Positions 60,146-64,000 of a stretch of DNA of 64,000 nt are shown one piece after another. A model generated the notes under the pieces. That model made no database searches. It was not told the origin of the DNA and worked only from the letters and a program-made list of their open reading frames with translations. The DNA lies in the NCBI RefSeq assembly GCF_026341515.1, contig NZ_JAPEOK010000001.1, positions 6,386,001 through 6,450,000 of the forward strand, given 5' to 3'. The first letter of the stretch is position 1, and each line of letters opens with the position of its first letter. The translations under genes were made by a program, and so were the position numbers. This DNA is from Streptomyces sp. NBC_00878 (lineage in GTDB: Bacteria; Actinomycetota; Actinomycetes; Streptomycetales; Streptomycetaceae).

Positions 60146-60523
60146 ATGCCCACCCTCCCCTGGACCGTGCCGAACAAGCCGCCGCAGGACGCCGAGGTGC
60201 ACGTCTTCGCCTCCCGCTTCGAGACCCGCACCCTCTGGGGAGCACTGAAGTTCTTCGCCAGGACGCCGGCCGTCTGGCGGCAGGTGAGCAAGGCCCCCGG
60301 AGCGTACGGCGCCACACTCAAGGCGGCCCCGCTGCGGCGGACCTTCTGGACCCTGTCCGCCTGGGAGTCGCCCGCGGCGCTCAAGAACTTCGCCCGCTCC
60401 GGCACGCACGCGCCGGCCGCCCGGGGCCTCGGCCCCCAGATGCGGGACGCGAAGTTCGTCTCGTGGACGGTCACCGCGGACGACCTCCCGCTCGACTGGT
60501 CGGAGGCGCTCCGCCGCCTGTGA
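60146..60523 (+). CDS. DUF3291-like protein
   Basis: 125 residues: DAEVHVFASRFETRTLWGALKFFARTPA (two parts: DAEVHVFASRFETRT and WGALKFFARTPAVWRQ), FWTLSAWESPAALKNFARSG. A strand-helix pattern with conserved Trp/Phe resembles the DUF3291/antibiotic biosynthesis monooxygenase-like (ABM) dimeric alpha-beta barrel family. Function unknown. Possibly in one unit with the transporter; AAAGGACT upstream of the ATG. Confidence 0.7.
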   Translation: MPTLPWTVPNKPPQDAEVHVFASRFETRTLWGALKFFARTPAVWRQVSKAPGAYGATLKAAPLRRTFWTLSAWESPAALKNFARSGTHAPAARGLGPQMRDAKFVSWTVTADDLPLDWSEALRRL

Positions 60524-60638
60524 CCGAGCCACCCCTCGAACAGACCGAGCACTCCCGCGAACAAGCCGAGCACTCCCGCGAACGACCGTCCGGCCCACGG
60601 GCAACCGCCCGATCCGCGAGCAACCGTCCGACCCCGCC

Positions 60639-60674
60639 GAGAACGGCCCCGCCCAGACCGGCGGGGCCGTTCTC
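60639..60674 (+). terminator. perfect hairpin directly before murB
   Basis: 15-bp perfect arms GAGAACGGCCCCGCC / GGCGGGGCCGTTCTC with a 6-nt loop. It ends only 14 nt before the proposed murB start. A ccgagcactcccgcgaac duplication lies just upstream (60548 region). Confidence 0.75.
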
Positions 60675-60688
60675 GTACCCTGGTGCAC

Positions 60689-61744
60689 GTGCTGGAACTC
60701 CACGACGCCCCGCTCGCCCCGCTGACCACCTTCCGGCTCGGCGGCCCCGCCGCGCGGCTGATCACCGCGACGACCGACGCCGAGGTGATCGCCGCCGTCC
60801 GCGAGGCCGACGACTCCGGCACGCCGCTGCTGCTGATCGGCGGCGGATCCAACCTGGTCATCGGCGACAAGGGCTTCGCGGGCACCGCCCTGCGCATCGC
60901 CACCCGCGGCTTCGCCCTCGACGGTACGAAGCTGGAGCTGGCCGCCGGCGAGGTGTGGACCGACGCCGTCGCCCGCACCGTCGAGGCCGGCCTCGCGGGC
61001 ATCGAGTGCCTCGCCGGAATCCCGGGCTCCGCGGGCGCGACACCCATCCAGAACGTGGGCGCGTACGGCCAGGAGGTGTCGTCGACGATCACCGAAGTGA
61101 TCGCCTACGACCGGAGGACCCACGAGACAGTCACCGTCCCGAACACCAAGTGCGCCTTCTCGTACCGCCACAGCCGCTTCAAGGCCGACCCCGAGCGCTT
61201 CGTCGTGCTGCGCGTCCGCTTCGAGCTGGAGGACGCCTCCGGGCTGTCCGCGCCGGTCAAGTACGCCGAGACGGCCCGCGTCCTCGGTGTCGAACCCGGC
61301 GACCGCGTGCCGCTGGACAAGGCCCGAGAGACCGTCCTGAAGCTGCGCTCCGGCAAGGGCATGGTGCTCGACCCGGAGGACCACGACACCTGGTCGGCCG
61401 GCTCGTTCTTCACCAACCCGATCCTCACCGACGAGGAGTTCGCCGCGTTCCACGCGCGCGTGGCCGAGCGTCTCGGCGACGGCGTCACCCCGCCCGCGTA
61501 CCCGGCGGACGACGGGCACACCAAGACCTCCGCGGCCTGGCTGATCGACAAGTCCGGCTTCACCAAGGGCTACGGCACCGGCCCCGCCCGCATCTCCACC
61601 AAGCACACCCTGGCCCTCACCAACCGCGGTGAGGCGACCACCGAGGACCTCCTCGCGCTCGCCCGCGAGGTCGTCGCCGGCGTCCACGCCGCCTTCGGGA
61701 TCACGCTCGTCAACGAACCGGTGACGGTGGGCGTCAGCCTCTGA
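60689..61744 (+). CDS. murB: UDP-N-acetylmuramate dehydrogenase (MurB)
   Basis: 351 residues, FAD enzyme that reduces UDP-GlcNAc-enolpyruvate to UDP-MurNAc in peptidoglycan synthesis. FAD motifs LLLIGGGSNLVIGDKG and GIPGSAGATPIQNVGAYGQEV, substrate region AFSYRHSRFK and catalytic Ser in WSAGSFFTNP are all present. Type I MurB length. GTG 60689 is chosen over 60683 because TACCCT (60676-60681) lies 7 nt before it, as in leaderless genes, and no ribosome site precedes either. Homologues begin with the same ELHDAPLAPL. Confidence 0.92.
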   Translation: MLELHDAPLAPLTTFRLGGPAARLITATTDAEVIAAVREADDSGTPLLLIGGGSNLVIGDKGFAGTALRIATRGFALDGTKLELAAGEVWTDAVARTVEAGLAGIECLAGIPGSAGATPIQNVGAYGQEVSSTITEVIAYDRRTHETVTVPNTKCAFSYRHSRFKADPERFVVLRVRFELEDASGLSAPVKYAETARVLGVEPGDRVPLDKARETVLKLRSGKGMVLDPEDHDTWSAGSFFTNPILTDEEFAAFHARVAERLGDGVTPPAYPADDGHTKTSAAWLIDKSGFTKGYGTGPARISTKHTLALTNRGEATTEDLLALAREVVAGVHAAFGITLVNEPVTVGVSL

Positions 61745-61852
61745 GGCTGCCCCAGGAACTGCCCCTGGAGCCGCCCCTGGGCGCGGCGGCGGGATATTTC
61801 GTTTGCCGGTCGCCAGGCCCGGCGGTCACCCTGGGTCCATGAGGCAACTCCT

Positions 61853-62572
61853 GTGCGGCTGAAGGTCGGTGAGTTCCGGCCGAGCGCCGGCCGGTACGCG
61901 TTCCGCGTGGTCCAGCCGCGCCCCGCACTACGCCACACCACACTCAGCGACCCCTTGCGGGGCTGGGGCTACCTGGTCGGCGACCACGACGGACTGGCCC
62001 GCCTCGCCGCGCTGTTCTCGTTCGCCGCGTACTCCCCGCACACGGTCGTCCACGTCCCGCTGCGCGACAGCGTCCCCAGGACGTACGCGCCCGGAGTGCC
62101 GGTCGACCTCGTCCTCGCCCACCGGGCACTGGGCCTGCGGCCCTCCGCGTGGCCGTCGCTGCGCCGCGGCCTGACCCGGGGCACGCCGGGCACCGTCCGC
62201 ACCGACGAACGGCGTACCGCGGACCACGCCGCGGCCTGGCAGGCGCGCTGGGAACAGCGCTGGGACCGCCTCGAACCGGTCGACCGGATCCGCCCCGCCG
62301 TCCACGCCCGGACGCTGTTCCTCTTCGGCGCCCGGGACACCTTCGCCTCGGCGTCCGTCCAGCTGGAGGCCGCGGCCGGCTTCGGCCCGCGCCAGAAGAG
62401 GGCCGCAGAGGGACACGACGTGCTGGTCACCTCGCTCACGCTGCACATGCCTCTGAGCGCCGGACGCCATACGGAACTGGACATCGGCTTCCAGGCGTAC
62501 CCGCCCTACGGCCACTTCAGGCCACCGGGGCGGTCAGCCAGTCGTCGATCCCGGACAGCAGCTTCTTCCTGA
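61853..62572 (+). CDS. hypothetical protein
   Basis: 239 residues, Arg/Ala-rich. Segments such as GYLVGDHDGLARLAALFSFAAYSPH, HTVVHVPLRDSVPRTYAPGVPVDL and TLFLFGARDTFASASVQLEAA suggest a folded protein but I do not recognise a family. The last 18 residues overlap the 3' end of the convergent adenosine deaminase gene on the opposite strand by 56 bp, so the true C-terminus may be shorter or the ends really overlap. GTG start at 61853. Confidence 0.6.
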   Translation: MRLKVGEFRPSAGRYAFRVVQPRPALRHTTLSDPLRGWGYLVGDHDGLARLAALFSFAAYSPHTVVHVPLRDSVPRTYAPGVPVDLVLAHRALGLRPSAWPSLRRGLTRGTPGTVRTDERRTADHAAAWQARWEQRWDRLEPVDRIRPAVHARTLFLFGARDTFASASVQLEAAAGFGPRQKRAAEGHDVLVTSLTLHMPLSAGRHTELDIGFQAYPPYGHFRPPGRSASRRSRTAASS

Positions 62573-63545
62573 TGTCCTCCGGGGCCGCCGAACCCCGTAC
62601 CGACTGCCGTGCCAGCTCGGCCAGTTCGGCGTCCGTGAAGGCGTGATGGCGGCGCGCGATGTCGTACTGGGCGGCCAGCCGCGAGCCGAACAGCAGTGGG
62701 TCGTCCGCGCCCAGCGCCATCGGGACCCCCGCCTCGAAAAGCGTGCGCAAGGGGATGTCCTCCGGTTTTTCGTATACCCCGAGGGCGACGTTCGAGGCCG
62801 GGCAGACCTCACAGGTGATGCCCCGGTCCGCGAGCCGCTTCAGGAGCCGCGGGTCCTCGGCCGCCCGCACCCCGTGCCCGATCCGCGAGGCGTGCAGATC
62901 GTCCAGACAGTCGCGTACGGACGCCGGACCCGTCAGTTCGCCGCCGTGCGGCGCCGCCAGCAGCCCGCCCTCACGGGCGATGGCGAAGGCCCGGTCGAAG
63001 TCCCGCGCCATACCGCGTCGCTCGTCGTTGGAGAGCCCGAAGCCGACGATGCCCCGGTCCGCGTACCGCACGGCCAGCCGGGCCAGCGTGCGGGCGTCCA
63101 GCGGATGCTTCATCCGGTTCGCGGCCACCAGGACCCGCATCCCGAGCCCGGTCGCGCGCACGGCCGAGTCCACGGCGTCCAGGATGATTTCCAGCGCCGG
63201 GATCAGCCCGCCGAGCCGGGGTGCGTACGAGGTCGGGTCGACCTGGATCTCCAGCCACCCGGAGCCGTCCTTGAGGTCCTCCTCCGCGGCCTCTCGCACC
63301 AGCCGCTGAATGTCCTCGGGATCTCTGAGGCACGACCGCGCCGCGTCGTACAGCCGCTGGAAGCGGAACCAGCCCCGCTCGTCGGTGGCCCGCAGTTTCG
63401 GCGGTTCGCCGCTGGTCAGGGCGTCGGGCAGGTGGATGCCGTGCCTGTCGGCCAGTTCCAGCAGGGTGGTGATCCGCATAGACCCCGTGAAGTGCAGGTG
63501 CAGATGGGCTTTGGGTAGCCCCCGGACGTCTCGTACCGTCTCCAT
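62517..63545 (-). CDS. add: adenosine deaminase family protein
   Basis: 342 residues. Zinc ligands HxH in LPKAHLHLHFTGS; catalytic regions LLAAPHGGELTG (His, Glu), RIGHGVRAAED and MALGADDPLLFG (Asp) are all intact. Converts adenosine to inosine in purine salvage; adenine deaminase or related substrates are possible within the family. ATG 63545 is chosen because GGAGAG lies about 7 nt upstream; the longer frame begins in non-conserved sequence. The GELTG/RIGHG set and length fit bacterial Add. Confidence 0.9.
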   Translation of the reverse strand: METVRDVRGLPKAHLHLHFTGSMRITTLLELADRHGIHLPDALTSGEPPKLRATDERGWFRFQRLYDAARSCLRDPEDIQRLVREAAEEDLKDGSGWLEIQVDPTSYAPRLGGLIPALEIILDAVDSAVRATGLGMRVLVAANRMKHPLDARTLARLAVRYADRGIVGFGLSNDERRGMARDFDRAFAIAREGGLLAAPHGGELTGPASVRDCLDDLHASRIGHGVRAAEDPRLLKRLADRGITCEVCPASNVALGVYEKPEDIPLRTLFEAGVPMALGADDPLLFGSRLAAQYDIARRHHAFTDAELAELARQSVRGSAAPEDIRKKLLSGIDDWLTAPVA

Positions 63546-63720
63546 CAACTCTCCGTATGCGCTAGGCTCCGCTCCGTACCGAAAGGTGCCGGACAGGGCT
63601 TGTCCGCCGCTGGGCCGTCGGCCGAGCGGGAAGCCCCGCAGGGGCGGAGTCACTCCAGGATCCTGCCGTAGAGATCCTGTTCCAGGCAGCCGAGTTCACC
63701 GAACGGGCGCGTGCCTGAAC

Positions 63721-63761
63721 GCACAAGCGGGCCCCCGGCTCGACCGGAGGCCCGCTTGTGC
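63721..63761. terminator. terminator hairpin between add upstream region and aminotransferase
   Basis: GCACAAGCGGGCC / GGCCCGCTTGTGC perfect arms with an inner CCGG pairing. It lies 11 bp beyond the stop of the minus-strand aminotransferase, so it ends that transcript before add. The 226 bp between the two genes hold no ORF. Confidence 0.8.
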
Positions 63762-63771
63762 GCCGTACATG

Positions 63772-64000
63772 TCAGTCCGTGGCCTCCGCCAGCAGCTTCT
63801 GGATCCGTGAGACGCCCTCGACGAGGTCCTCGTCACCCAGCGCGTACGAGAGCCGCAGGTAGCCCGGCGTGCCGAAGGCCTCGCCCGGGACGACCGCGAC
63901 CTCGGCTTCCTCCAGGATCAGCGCGGCCAGCTCGACGGAGTCCTGCGGGCGCTTGCCGCGGATCTCCTTGCCGATGAGGGCCTTCACCGAGGGGTACGCG
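63772..64000 (-). CDS. pyridoxal-phosphate aminotransferase, partial (C-terminus)
   Basis: The gene runs off the right edge; only the last ~75 residues are present: [51 protein letters not shown] (read as separate pieces, for example [20 protein letters not shown]). This is the C-terminal domain of a class I/II (aspartate aminotransferase type) enzyme, including the substrate-binding Arg in YLRLSYA. In related genomes it is aspartate aminotransferase aspC next to add and murB. The 5' part is outside the window. Confidence 0.85.
   Translation of the reverse strand, partial: AYPSVKALIGKEIRGKRPQDSVELAALILEEAEVAVVPGEAFGTPGYLRLSYALGDEDLVEGVSRIQKLLAEATD

Overview
The window is high-GC chromosomal DNA from a Streptomyces (or very close actinomycete). 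Support comes from strong third-position G/C, frequent GTG starts, almost no TTA codons, Streptomyces-type intergenic palindromes, and a conserved gene order: 2-oxoacid:ferredoxin oxidoreductase, two-component genes, a second nuo cluster, htpX, yajQ/tRNA-Tyr, tRNA-Thr/tRNA-Met/rpmG, two MaoC dehydratases, murB, adenosine deaminase and an aminotransferase. No species is claimed.

Layout. 1-9.5 kb: an ABC exporter pair, a secreted M28 aminopeptidase, a VOC/CGNR divergent pair, a 4-hydroxybenzoate hydroxylase, a RarD-like permease and an HxlR-regulated NAD(P)-binding reductase. 9.54-10.81 kb: an intact IS630-type element with perfect 28-bp terminal repeats, inserted on the stop codon of korB. 10.8-18 kb: korAB, one NarL/LuxR response regulator and two paralogous sensor kinases. 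18.1-28.9 kb: an overlapping nuoA-B-C-H-I-J-K-L-M-N run that has no nuoD, E, F or G; several subunits carry long low-complexity tails. 29-34.2 kb: HtpX, YccF, a barstar-domain protein, an SMI1/KNR4 protein, a frameshifted APC permease and a GlsB-type membrane protein.

34.27-50.84 kb is a ~16.6-kb integrative element of the actinomycete (AICE) kind. The left arm (+ strand) has small transfer-region genes and an FtsK/TraB-type DNA translocase. The middle has a DUF6879/XRE-DUF5753 regulatory set and a cargo gene of unknown function. The right arm (- strand) has a primase/RecA-like replication protein with companions and an excisionase, then a + strand XRE regulator and a tyrosine integrase. The element is bounded by a 12-bp direct repeat. 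Each copy reads as the last codons (VNYR-stop) of yajQ, so integration appears to be in the 3' end of yajQ with the end of the gene rebuilt by the element. tRNA-Tyr, the known SLP1 target, lies only ~0.7 kb away and is intact.

50.8-64 kb returns to core chromosome: yajQ, tRNA-Tyr, small hypothetical genes, an NTF2-like gene with a frameshifted end, a lipoprotein, an amidohydrolase lacking expected metal ligands, tRNA-Thr, tRNA-Met, rpmG, a MaoC dehydratase pair, a TetR/MFS unit with matching operators, murB, add, and the C-terminal part of an aminotransferase running off the right edge.

Working together: KorAB makes reduced ferredoxin from a 2-oxoacid, and the nuo-like cluster without the NADH module could in principle use ferredoxin as its electron donor. 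This is inference from gene content. The element genes fall into transfer, control, replication and excision/integration modules typical of AICEs.
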